DNA of 64,000 nt from the NCBI RefSeq assembly GCF_000371925.1, contig NZ_AQVE01000014.1, positions 33,134-97,133 on the forward strand, written 5' to 3'. This DNA is from Thiolinea disciformis DSM 14473 (GTDB lineage Bacteria; Pseudomonadota; Gammaproteobacteria; Thiotrichales; Thiotrichaceae). A program made the translations under genes and the position numbers. Numbering within the stretch: position 1 is the first letter of the stretch; each line of letters opens with the position of its first letter. Of this stretch, positions 55,202 to 64,000 are shown piece by piece. The notes under the pieces are model-generated. The model saw nothing but the letters and a program-made list of their open reading frames with translations. It ran no database searches and had not been told where the DNA came from.

Positions 55202-55376
55202 TTTCAGCGCTTTTTATTATTGAACCATCAACGACCCACTGATCAATTAGTCCCAAATCAAGTACTCTCGCCAGCATTACCGCCTCAAAACCTTTTTTGA
55301 AACGGCAACCGAAAATACATTTTGGAAGCTCAGTCTTAAACAAAACTTACGCTAATTAATGAACAGTGGTCAAATT

Positions 55377-55405
55377 GCAAACTGAAACGTCTCGTATCAG
55401 TTTGC
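55377..55405. repeat. inverted repeat in the gap before ilvA's end
   Basis: GCAAACTGAAACG-tct-CGTATCAGTTTGC, 13-nt arms with one mismatch. No T-tract follows on either strand. It lies in a 283-bp gap (55202-55484) in which I see no convincing gene. Confidence 0.55.
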
Positions 55406-55484
55406 ACTCAATCCATGTGCTCGACAATCAATTTGCACAAAGGCTCTACTCATTCCGAAGGGTATGCGGTCAAAACTATCTCCA

Positions 55485-57011
55485 TTACCCTAAAAAGCGC
55501 TGGTAGGCTGGGTTTTGGGTTTCTTCCCAATATTCATAACCCAGATTTTCTAAGAACTTCTGGAATTCAGCACGCTCATTCGGTGGAACTTGAATACCGA
55601 CTAATACGCGTCCGTAATCGGAGCCATGATTACGATAGTGAAAGAGGCTGATATTCCAATTGCCACCCATACTGGTCAAGAAGTGCAATAAAGCCCCAGG
55701 ACGTTCGGGGAACATAAAGCGATAAAGTACTTCATTTTCAATGCCTTGAGCATGGCCACCTACCATATAGCGCAAGTGAATCTTGGCTACTTCATTGTCA
55801 CTCATATCGACGAATGAATAATGTTGGGCGCGTAATTCATTTAATAATATTTCACGTTCTGCCTTGCCACCTGAGATTTTTACACCCGCGAAGACTTGTG
55901 CTTCACGTTGATTGGCATAGCGGTAGTTAAACTCTGAAATCGAACGATTACCAATGGCGTGGCAGAATTGGCGGAAACTGCCGGGCTGTTCAGGGATCGT
56001 TACCGCAAGCAGGATTTCACGGCCTTCTCCTAACTCAGCGCGCTCCGCTACATGGCGTAAGCGATCAAAGTTGATATTGGCACCACTGGTAATGGTGACT
56101 AAGTTCTTACCTTGTAGACCATAGTGTTCAACATATTTCTTCAGTCCCGCCAATCCTAATGCGCCCGCAGGCTCAAGCAAGGTACGGGTATCTTCAAATA
56201 CATCTTTAATCGCCGCGCAGGTTTCATCGGTGTTCACTAAAATGGTTTCATCAACAATTTTGCTAGCAATGTCAAAAGTTTGCTCACCAATCAGTTTTAC
56301 GGCTGCACCATCGGCAAATGTTCCGACTTGGGCGAGTTGTACCCGCTTACCCGCTTTGAAAGCGTCATGAAAAGTGGGAGCCTCCTCATGCTCGACGGCA
56401 ATAATTTTGGTGTTGGGGTACAGATATTTGATATAGCTACCCACACCAGCTAACAAACCGCCGCCACCAACAGTAATGAAAATCGCATCGATAGGATCTT
56501 GATGCTGGCGCAAAACCTCCATCGCAATCGTACCTTGACCCGCAATAACGTCTAAATCATCAAAAGGATGCGCAAAAGTCATGCCTTCTTCACGCTCTAG
56601 TTGGCGCGCATAGGCATAGGCTTCGTCGAAATTATTGCCGTGTAACACCGCATTGCCACCAAACGACTTCACGGCATTCACTTTAATATCAGGTGTAGTC
56701 TTAGGCATCACAATCGTGGTTCTAATGCCTAATTGCTTGCCAGAAAGCGCTACCCCTTGCGCATGATTACCCGCTGAAGCTGCGACCACACCGCGCGCCC
56801 GTTCTGGTTCGGTAAGCTGGAACATACGATTGAAAGCACCGCGAATTTTGAACGAAAACACCGGCTGCAAATCTTCGCGCTTTAAAAAAATATTATTATT
56901 CAAGCGGCTACTTAGGTTTTTTGCTTTATCTAGTGGGGTTTCAATCGCCGCGTCATACACGCGCGCGGTGAGTATGCGTTCAATGAGAGATTTGCCTGAT
57001 GAGGTAGTCAC
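55485..57011 (-). CDS. ilvA: biosynthetic threonine ammonia-lyase
   Basis: A 508-residue PLP enzyme that makes 2-oxobutanoate from threonine, the first step of isoleucine synthesis. The PLP lysine is in FSFKIRGAFN (Lys55), with the phosphate-binding loop VGGGGLLAG and SAGNHAQGV present. Two C-terminal ACT-like regulatory domains (about 320-505) indicate isoleucine feedback control. No ATG suits; the GTG at 57011 with GAG upstream gives the family length, whereas the TTG at 57059 would crowd the rpiA promoter. Divergent from rpiA, as in pseudomonads. Confidence 0.93.
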   Translation of the reverse strand: MTTSSGKSLIERILTARVYDAAIETPLDKAKNLSSRLNNNIFLKREDLQPVFSFKIRGAFNRMFQLTEPERARGVVAASAGNHAQGVALSGKQLGIRTTIVMPKTTPDIKVNAVKSFGGNAVLHGNNFDEAYAYARQLEREEGMTFAHPFDDLDVIAGQGTIAMEVLRQHQDPIDAIFITVGGGGLLAGVGSYIKYLYPNTKIIAVEHEEAPTFHDAFKAGKRVQLAQVGTFADGAAVKLIGEQTFDIASKIVDETILVNTDETCAAIKDVFEDTRTLLEPAGALGLAGLKKYVEHYGLQGKNLVTITSGANINFDRLRHVAERAELGEGREILLAVTIPEQPGSFRQFCHAIGNRSISEFNYRYANQREAQVFAGVKISGGKAEREILLNELRAQHYSFVDMSDNEVAKIHLRYMVGGHAQGIENEVLYRFMFPERPGALLHFLTSMGGNWNISLFHYRNHGSDYGRVLVGIQVPPNERAEFQKFLENLGYEYWEETQNPAYQRFLG

Positions 57012-57088
57012 GTTATTCTCGGTAGCTTTGCCAATGATGAGTCGGCTAGTATAGGGCAATCTTTCCTAGCAAGCATCTTGGAGTGTGC

Positions 57089-57751
57089 ATGAATCAAGAT
57101 CAGATGAAAAAAGCTGCTGCAGAAGCCGCGCTCACTTACGTCGAGGCCGGTTCGATAATCGGTATTGGTACAGGTTCTACGGCCAATCACTTTATTGATT
57201 TATTGGCAGGTATCAAAAACAAAGTCGATGCTACGGTAGCCAGCTCTATTGCCAGCGCCGAACGTTTACAAAAGCATGGTATTCGTGTGCTAGATTTGAA
57301 CGAAGCTGGGCAGTTGTCTTTGTATGTGGATGGCGCGGATGAATCAAATCATCATTTACATCTCGTGAAGGGCGGTGGTGGTGCTTTAACGCGTGAAAAA
57401 ATCGTCGCGGGTGCAAGTAAGACCTTTGTGTGTATCGCTGATGAAACCAAATTGGTGGATACTTTGGGTAAATTTCCGCTACCGATTGAAGTTATTCCGA
57501 TGGCGCGTGAAGTAGTGGCGCGCTACCTGAAAAACTTGGGAGGTAATCCTATATTACGCGCCGGTTTCACGACTGATAATGGCAATCTTATTTTGGATGT
57601 GCATGGCTTACACATTCGCGATGCGGCGAATTTTGAGAGTGAGCTGAATAATATTCCGGGGGTGGTAACGAATGGTATTTTTGCTTTGCGCCCTGCGGAT
57701 ATATTGATTCTTGGGACGCCAAGCGGTGCAAAAACGCTAAAGGCTAGTTAA
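57089..57751 (+). CDS. rpiA: ribose-5-phosphate isomerase A
   Basis: A 220-residue enzyme interconverting ribose-5-phosphate and ribulose-5-phosphate (pentose phosphate or Calvin cycle). Substrate loop [13 protein letters not shown] near the start, DGADE motif ([12 protein letters not shown]) and [12 protein letters not shown] with the catalytic residues. I start it at the ATG at 57089 with GGAG 5 bases ahead; a GTG two codons earlier is in frame. It ends 3 bp from the convergent lipoprotein gene. Confidence 0.96.
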   Translation: MNQDQMKKAAAEAALTYVEAGSIIGIGTGSTANHFIDLLAGIKNKVDATVASSIASAERLQKHGIRVLDLNEAGQLSLYVDGADESNHHLHLVKGGGGALTREKIVAGASKTFVCIADETKLVDTLGKFPLPIEVIPMAREVVARYLKNLGGNPILRAGFTTDNGNLILDVHGLHIRDAANFESELNNIPGVVTNGIFALRPADILILGTPSGAKTLKAS

Positions 57752-57754
57752 CTG

Positions 57755-58177
57755 TTAACGACACGCTAGGAGCATGATTTGATTCCAGCGCGCCGAAAAT
57801 GCTAACGCTGCACTGAGGTAAGCGTGATGATGCGGCCCTAGCAAAGCATCGGTGACCCCTTCTAAACAACGTACCTCACATCTAGCGGGCAAACTCGCAT
57901 AGGTTTGTGCGGTTATGCCTGGGATTGTGTTGCTCCGTCCTGCGTTGCAATAGAAATAACGTTCGCCACGCTGAATGGCCGCCTGCGCTTCTTGTATCGG
58001 ATTGCGTTGCTGGAGTTGGCTCAGTGTGGTTTTATAGCTTGCATCCTCATTTTGAAAAATCTCGGAAGCACTAGGGACATGCACTTCGGCTTGAGGCTGA
58101 TGTGGTGGTGCAGCGCGATCCGCCGCACATGCGCTTAATGTGATAAAGCTGCTTAGGCACATCAGCCAAACTTTCAT
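57755..58177 (-). CDS. small hypothetical lipoprotein
   Basis: A 140-residue protein with a signal ending in LSACA (lipobox, cysteine near residue 17). The mature region contains four further cysteines (YFYCNAG, PARCEVRCLEG and the final LLACR) that could form two disulfides. No family recognised. Its start overlaps the stop of the metalloprotease gene (ATGA), so the two are coupled; it may be an accessory or inhibitor for that protease, which is inference. Confidence 0.65.
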   Translation of the reverse strand: MKVWLMCLSSFITLSACAADRAAPPHQPQAEVHVPSASEIFQNEDASYKTTLSQLQQRNPIQEAQAAIQRGERYFYCNAGRSNTIPGITAQTYASLPARCEVRCLEGVTDALLGPHHHAYLSAALAFSARWNQIMLLACR

Positions 58178-60246
58178 TTATTCATCCTTTTTCTGGCACG
58201 CAAAGCAAGCAATGGGATTAAGCCAAGTAAGAAACTTAAGGGTAGACTGCCACCACCACCGCTATTAGTGCTACCACCGGTCGTTCCGCCTCCGGTTGTG
58301 CCACCGCCTGTGCCAGTAGCTTTGCTATTGGTGCCGGATAAGGCGAAGAAAATATTGTCTGAGCATTTAACACGAATGAGATTTTTGCTGCCAAACGTAG
58401 CAGGTAAGGTAACGCTGGCTGTCCCATTATTAGGCACGTTTTTTACTAAATCTTGAAAGCCGTCTTCAGTGCCTTCCGCATTGAAGGCGATATCGACAGT
58501 AGCGCAAGAAATCGGAGCTTGGTCAGTGCTAGCAACCGTCCATTTTACTTCTGTCGTACTACCCGCCACCATCGAGGCTTTGGTCGGGCTAACAATGCCA
58601 AACACAGCACCAGTGGCGACAGTTGTGATCACAGTATCATCAAAACCAGTGCCACCTTTGCCATCACGGACTTGCAAGCGCATCGTGAGTTTACGGCTGG
58701 TAGTGGGAAGAATTTCGCCAATAGTATGCGATCCACTCACTAAATCTGTGAAGCGCGGAATCATTCGTGTTGCTGCGCTACTGGGCGCATAAGCACGCAA
58801 AATAGCATTATTTTGTTGGTCAACATCGACATTGGCAGCTTTGCCTGCATCCATTTGCTCCCAAGAATAGGTCAAGCTGTCATTATCCACATCGCTCGCT
58901 GTACCACTTAAGACAAAAGGGGTATTCGCAGGAATCGTGTAGTTTGCACCGGCATCGACGACAGGATTGTGATTACTGAAAGCTATTTTTGTGGCGCAAT
59001 TTGCACCTGAGCCTAGATGAGCAAAATTAGTGATTTGTGCAATAGAACCTGCATGGAAAGCGGTATCACTGTGCAATTGAAGGTCATCGCCGTAGCACGC
59101 ACCGGCATAAGCCATAATAGAGCTGCCAGAACCCGGTTCATAAGCAGTAGCGCCGGTACGATTGTTGCTATTGCAACTGCCTAGCTTATCGCTGTTAAAG
59201 GTATGAGTAGCACCCAGTTGGTGGCCGATTTCGTGTGCCACAAAATCAATAGCAAAGGTATCGCCTTCGGGTGAATTCCAGCCACTGAGCCCTTGTCCCT
59301 TATATTGATCATTACATAGCCCTTGAATGATGGCGACGCCACCAACACCAGTGGTGAACAAATGCCCAATATCATAATTGGCATTGCCTACCACTTCATC
59401 GAGGACTGTTTGATTAATGCCCATTAATTGCGAGCTTGTTAATTTTGCATTGTAAGGGTCGGTATTAATATCGGAATAAACCGTCGCGGTGTCACTGACT
59501 AGCTTAAGTTTGATACTTAAGTCGCGCTCCAAAATACCATTCACACGGTTCAAGGTGGTGACAATGGCACTTAGTGCATTAGCCTGATCACCACCAAAAT
59601 ACGCGGTATATTCGCCGGTGGCTGCCACGGCAATTCTATAGGTATGTAAGGTTTCGCCGGCTTTAGCACCTAGCGTTAAACCAGTAGAGTTGTTAGGAAT
59701 TAATTTGGATGCTTGTGTTTTATTGGCAGGTGCTGTTTGTGCGCCACAAGAATAATTACGCTTAAATTGGGTAGCGTTGGCGGTTTTGCTTAGGCTACGG
59801 TATTGACGCTCGCTGGCTAAATCCGTGATTTGTTGCGGCTCAATAAATAAAGTATCACCTTGGGTGGTGAGTAGCATGACGTGCAAACCCAGAGGAGTTA
59901 AGTCAGCACGCCCCGACTGTATTTGTCCATCCAAGCCTTCAAGACGCCAAGTTTTGATTTGTGGATATTGCGTAACAAGTGCATCTGATAAGAGCGCATC
60001 AGCGACAAAACGTACGGTGGTATAGCCACCTTGTGGTAATGGAATGCTAACTTCTGGCTCTGCACTTTGCAGAAGTAAGGTTTGTAGATTAGCTTCGTCC
60101 AAACTGAGGATGCGCTGCTCGATGGTGTTGCCCGACATAATCACCGTATGCTGCTGAATATCGTGCCATAAGCTAGAACTTGCAAAGCTTGTTGAGCTTA
60201 TGAGGATTAATAGGCTACTCAGGCACAAATGGGAAAACGGGATCAT
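58174..60246 (-). CDS. secreted reprolysin-like zinc metalloprotease with GlyGly-CTERM
   Basis: A 690-residue exported protease. Signal peptide (about 1-22), a propeptide region, then an M12-type catalytic domain with the extended zinc motif HEIGHQLGATH (about residue 337), followed by a second small domain. After about residue 430 come Ig/PKD-like beta domains (VDAGANYTIPANTPFVLSG). The C-terminus is a glycine/threonine-rich linker, a hydrophobic helix (PLSFLLGLIPLLAL) and RARKR, the GlyGly-CTERM sorting signal processed by rhombosortase after type II secretion. It is followed by an overlapping lipoprotein gene. Confidence 0.85.
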   Translation of the reverse strand: MIPFSHLCLSSLLILISSTSFASSSLWHDIQQHTVIMSGNTIEQRILSLDEANLQTLLLQSAEPEVSIPLPQGGYTTVRFVADALLSDALVTQYPQIKTWRLEGLDGQIQSGRADLTPLGLHVMLLTTQGDTLFIEPQQITDLASERQYRSLSKTANATQFKRNYSCGAQTAPANKTQASKLIPNNSTGLTLGAKAGETLHTYRIAVAATGEYTAYFGGDQANALSAIVTTLNRVNGILERDLSIKLKLVSDTATVYSDINTDPYNAKLTSSQLMGINQTVLDEVVGNANYDIGHLFTTGVGGVAIIQGLCNDQYKGQGLSGWNSPEGDTFAIDFVAHEIGHQLGATHTFNSDKLGSCNSNNRTGATAYEPGSGSSIMAYAGACYGDDLQLHSDTAFHAGSIAQITNFAHLGSGANCATKIAFSNHNPVVDAGANYTIPANTPFVLSGTASDVDNDSLTYSWEQMDAGKAANVDVDQQNNAILRAYAPSSAATRMIPRFTDLVSGSHTIGEILPTTSRKLTMRLQVRDGKGGTGFDDTVITTVATGAVFGIVSPTKASMVAGSTTEVKWTVASTDQAPISCATVDIAFNAEGTEDGFQDLVKNVPNNGTASVTLPATFGSKNLIRVKCSDNIFFALSGTNSKATGTGGGTTGGGTTGGSTNSGGGGSLPLSFLLGLIPLLALRARKRMNK

Positions 60247-60309
60247 TTGCTATAAACCTTACTCAAATTTGAATGGCGCACTCACTATGCCGTATCTCGC
60301 TGATTGCCT

Positions 60310-61630
<1,321 letters not shown>

Positions 61631-61815
61631 GGTCAGCTCTCAACAAATTCTTGGCAATCTAGCGGTTCATGTAGTCAGGCGCAAGTTTTATAAAGCGACG
61701 CTGAGCGTGATGGACGCTCGCTGGGCTTCACCGCTTATCAGTTCAGCACTCACGTCCATGGATAAAATTATATAATTATGTAAATCTAGATTTCTTATAT
61801 AAGGATGCGAACCCA

Positions 61816-62400
61816 ATGAAAAGTCGCTTGCGTTGGTATGGTTTATGGTTGGTAGGGGCGAGTCTAAGTTTTTGTACTGTGCTTGCTCAGGCAGCACCGG
61901 TGTTGGATTACAAACTTACACTTTCTGAAGATGGTTCTGCCTATCAAGTGTGGATGATGCCCACTGAAACACCTAAACCTGATTTGAGTTTAACTGGTCA
62001 ATTAACGATTAAGGTTCCACATAAAGCAGGCTTTAAGATCAGTGAAGTGAAGCCAGCCATTAAAGATGTCATGTGGACAGAGGCTTCACGCGTAGATGCG
62101 CCTCAAGAAGCTAAAGACTCCGATTATATTTCCTTCTCATTTTTTGGCGTGCAAAACGGTAGTAGTGTCAAAAAATATAATTGGGAAGCAGGTAAAGAAC
62201 AGCTTATTTTTTCGTTTTCGAACGAAGCAGGCTGTGTGAATGATGTCAGTATTATTGAGGCCAATGATCCTTTTAATAAAACTGATAACTCAGCCCATAC
62301 CAATCCGGGTAATCATTTTTCCAATTTGGGTTGGGGTGCTGCCAATGAAAATCACTTTAGAAAAGTGTATGGCAATACACCGAAATGCCCTAAAAAATAG
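61816..62400 (+). CDS. secreted protein of an unrecognised domain family (stand-alone copy)
   Basis: A 194-residue protein with a signal peptide (about 1-27, ending AQAAP). The mature domain of about 165 residues is clearly homologous to the N-terminal domain of the next gene: shared TxxxPxPDxS, TIKVPH, SRVDAP, DYxSF, DPFN, NSAxTNPGNxFSNxGW. Two cysteines (EAGCVNDV and TPKCPKK) match cysteines in the paralogue. I do not know the family. It is probably a beta-sandwich surface or adhesin module. A TATAAT-like box lies 35-40 bp upstream in AT-rich DNA. Confidence 0.78.
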   Translation: MKSRLRWYGLWLVGASLSFCTVLAQAAPVLDYKLTLSEDGSAYQVWMMPTETPKPDLSLTGQLTIKVPHKAGFKISEVKPAIKDVMWTEASRVDAPQEAKDSDYISFSFFGVQNGSSVKKYNWEAGKEQLIFSFSNEAGCVNDVSIIEANDPFNKTDNSAHTNPGNHFSNLGWGAANENHFRKVYGNTPKCPKK

Positions 62401-62495
62401 TATTAACTAGCGCCTCCTTTTGTGCATATAGCTTTATAGTATAGGCGTCTTGGCTTAGGCATTTAAACATTAATAAAAATAACAGAGATGTTCCC

Positions 62496-64000
62496 ATGCG
62501 TAATAGAAAATTATCCTTATCACTTAGCTTGAGTTTAAGTGCATCGGTCTTATTGATGACAACCAGTCAAGCATGGGCTGCTCAGACATTAAGCTACAGT
62601 ATTCGCTGGAGCATGACGGATGAGCGGTATCATGTTTATATGACGCCAAGTACTACGCCTGTGCCGGATCGAAGCTCTACTGCACAAATCACTATCAAGG
62701 TACCGCACGGCCTTAAATTACAGACTTTTGATATTTCGAGCACCTTGGTAAATACCGTCCCTAATGCCTCTTGGTCATTAACATCTCGTGTTGATGCGCC
62801 TGTTGAAGATCCTGCTGCAGATTACTTGTCCTTTACATTGGCTACCAGTGATTCAGCGGCGTTTAAGTGGCAAGCGAATGTCGAAAAAGAAGTTTTCAAT
62901 TTTAAAAATCTAGGTAGCTGTCTTGGAAAGGTTATTGTGTTAGAGGATACCGATCCTTTTAATATTGTAAAAAATTCAGCGAATACTAATCCGGGGAATC
63001 AGTTCTCTAATATGGGCTGGATTGATTATCCGGGAGAAAATAACTACGCGGGCAATTATGGGACTGGTGCTGAATGTAGTGATAGTTTTGATACGGATGG
63101 TGATGGTTTAAAGAATGGTGAGGAAAAAGCACTAGGGACGAATCCGAATGATAGTGATTCTGATGATGATGGTTTAAGTGATGGTGTGGAGGTTGTTAAC
63201 ACTAAAACCGATCCATTGAAGTCTGATACGGATGGGGATGGTTTAAGTGATGGTGCTGAGGTGAATACCCATAAAACGGATCCATTAAAAGCAGATACCG
63301 ATGGTGATGGACTAAGCGATGGTGCTGAGGTGACAACGCACAAAACCGATCCATTAAAAGCAGATACCGACGGTGATGGACTGAGCGATGGTGTTGAGGT
63401 CAATACCCATAAAACGGATCCATTAAAAGCGGATACCGATGGGGATGGTTTAAGTGATGCCTATGAGGTGAATACCAGCAAAACTAATCCATTAAAGTCC
63501 GATACGGATGGTGATGGTTTAAGTGATAACTATGAGGTAAATACCAGCAAAACCGATCCTCTAAAGTCCGATACGGATGGTGATGGTTTAAGTGATGGTG
63601 CTGAGGTGGCGACGCATAAAACCGATCCGTTAAAGGCTGACACGGATGGCGATGGCTTGAGTGATGGCGCTGAAGTGACTACCCATAAAACGGATCCATT
63701 AACGTCTGATACGGATGGTGATGGTTTAAGCGATGGTGCTGAGGTGACAACGCACAAAACCGATCCGTTAAAGGTGGATACGGATAGTGACGGCTTGACT
63801 GATGGCGCTGAAGTGACGACACATAAAACCGATCCGTTAAAAGCGGATACCGATGGTGATAGCTTGACTGATGGCGCTGAAGTGACGACACATAAAACCG
63901 ACCCGTTAAAGGCGGATACGGATGGCGATGGTTTAAGTGATAGTTATGAGCTTAACACATCGAAAACGGATCCTTTGAAGGCAGACACCGATGGCGATGG
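62496..64000 (+). CDS. secreted TSP3-like calcium-repeat protein, partial
   Basis: I translated this frame by hand from the ATG at 62496; it stays open for 501 codons to the window edge, so the C-terminus is missing. Signal peptide (about 1-29, ending QAWA), then a domain of about 170 residues paralogous to the preceding gene, then from residue 199 tandem thrombospondin type 3-like repeats (DTDGDGLSDGAEVNTHKTD pattern). Aspartates in DxDxDG should bind calcium and make a stiff rod. Such proteins are typically large surface adhesins, often with a C-terminal anchor or export signal, which may lie beyond the window. The start has a weak GAGATG upstream. Confidence 0.88.
   Translation, partial: MRNRKLSLSLSLSLSASVLLMTTSQAWAAQTLSYSIRWSMTDERYHVYMTPSTTPVPDRSSTAQITIKVPHGLKLQTFDISSTLVNTVPNASWSLTSRVDAPVEDPAADYLSFTLATSDSAAFKWQANVEKEVFNFKNLGSCLGKVIVLEDTDPFNIVKNSANTNPGNQFSNMGWIDYPGENNYAGNYGTGAECSDSFDTDGDGLKNGEEKALGTNPNDSDSDDDGLSDGVEVVNTKTDPLKSDTDGDGLSDGAEVNTHKTDPLKADTDGDGLSDGAEVTTHKTDPLKADTDGDGLSDGVEVNTHKTDPLKADTDGDGLSDAYEVNTSKTNPLKSDTDGDGLSDNYEVNTSKTDPLKSDTDGDGLSDGAEVATHKTDPLKADTDGDGLSDGAEVTTHKTDPLTSDTDGDGLSDGAEVTTHKTDPLKVDTDSDGLTDGAEVTTHKTDPLKADTDGDSLTDGAEVTTHKTDPLKADTDGDGLSDSYELNTSKTDPLKADTDGD
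63090..64000 (+). repeat. 69-bp tandem repeats encoding TSP3-like calcium motifs
   Basis: One 66-bp unit (63090-63155) is followed by twelve full 69-bp units starting at 63156, 63225, 63294 and so on to 63915, and a partial unit at 63984. Each encodes 23 residues of the type DTDGDGLSDGAEVxTHKTDP plus LKA. Third-position differences between units show they are not all freshly copied. The array continues past the edge. Confidence 0.93.

Noticed and set aside
55110..55343. A 77-codon minus-strand frame after the second AAA gene, with a protein-like stretch GFEAVMLARVLDLGLIDQ
   Set aside because: It overlaps the end of the AAA gene, has no ribosome site and no recognisable family. It might be a decayed gene, but the evidence is too thin.
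63056..63891. Minus-strand frames of 70-115 codons with regular Ser/Pro/Val repeats
   Set aside because: Antisense shadows of the 69-bp TSP3 repeats; the plus-strand frame has a signal peptide and meaningful calcium motifs.

Overview
The window reads as chromosomal DNA of a gammaproteobacterium. Support comes from the order tig-clpP-clpX-lon-hupB-ppiD, the methyltransferase-rnhA-dnaQ trio, ilvA/rpiA back to back, rppH, hemJ, erpA, and the arsC-wrbA-DUF2069 run. Several traits point to a filamentous sulfur oxidiser of the Thiotrichaceae (Thiothrix/Thiolinea/Thiofilum type): class III PHA synthase genes, a periplasmic polysulfide/thiosulfate-reductase-like molybdoenzyme, two secreted aromatic- and glycine/asparagine-rich proteins resembling sulfur-globule envelope proteins, and two AAA-ATPase_like/PD-(D/E)XK proteins. 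The genus is inference; no rRNA lies in the window.

Layout. 1-3.9 kb: a left-truncated CoA-transferase and a GntP permease form an operon with a sigma-54 promoter, two palindromic enhancer sites and their own sigma-54 activator, probably for short-chain hydroxy/keto acids such as 3-hydroxybutyrate. 4-13.4 kb: a lipoprotein, an EamA exporter, aldehyde dehydrogenase, clpB behind a sigma-32 promoter, a membrane protein, and metY with an alpha/beta hydrolase. 13.5-17.5 kb: a three-subunit Mo/Fe-S/cytochrome b oxidoreductase. 17.6-21 kb: an AAA/PD-(D/E)XK gene ending in a likely IS remnant, then an EF-hand/peptidoglycan-binding protein. 21-30.6 kb: recC, HAD phosphatase, rppH, hemJ, thioredoxin-like protein, bactofilin, erpA, ppc.

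30.7-35.3 kb is the polyhydroxybutyrate cluster: phasin, PhaR repressor, PhaB reductase and PhaEC synthase, with repeated candidate PhaR operators. With the first operon this puts PHB synthesis and probable hydroxybutyrate recycling about 30 kb apart. 35.4-46 kb: four tRNAs (Pro, Arg, His, Leu), the tig-clpP-clpX-lon proteostasis run, hupB, a duplicated tRNA-Val/tRNA-Asp pair, ppiD and mtaB. 46.4-53.3 kb: an unknown membrane protein, the two globule-like proteins, a folate cyclo-ligase, an FHA protein, methyltransferase-rnhA-dnaQ, and a LysR regulator divergent from a SnoaL-like secreted protein.

53.4-64 kb: a second AAA/PD-(D/E)XK gene, ilvA/rpiA, a GlyGly-CTERM metalloprotease with an overlapping small lipoprotein, the arsC-wrbA-DUF2069 operon, and two tandem paralogous secreted proteins. 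The second of these carries at least 13 calcium-binding (TSP3-like) repeats of 69 bp and runs off the right edge.

No CRISPR array, complete insertion sequence, prophage or rRNA operon was seen. The least described items are the shared N-terminal domain of the last two genes, the putative sulfur-globule proteins, an apparently orphan sigma-54 promoter near 7.36 kb, and the AAA gene whose 3' end merges with transposase-like sequence.
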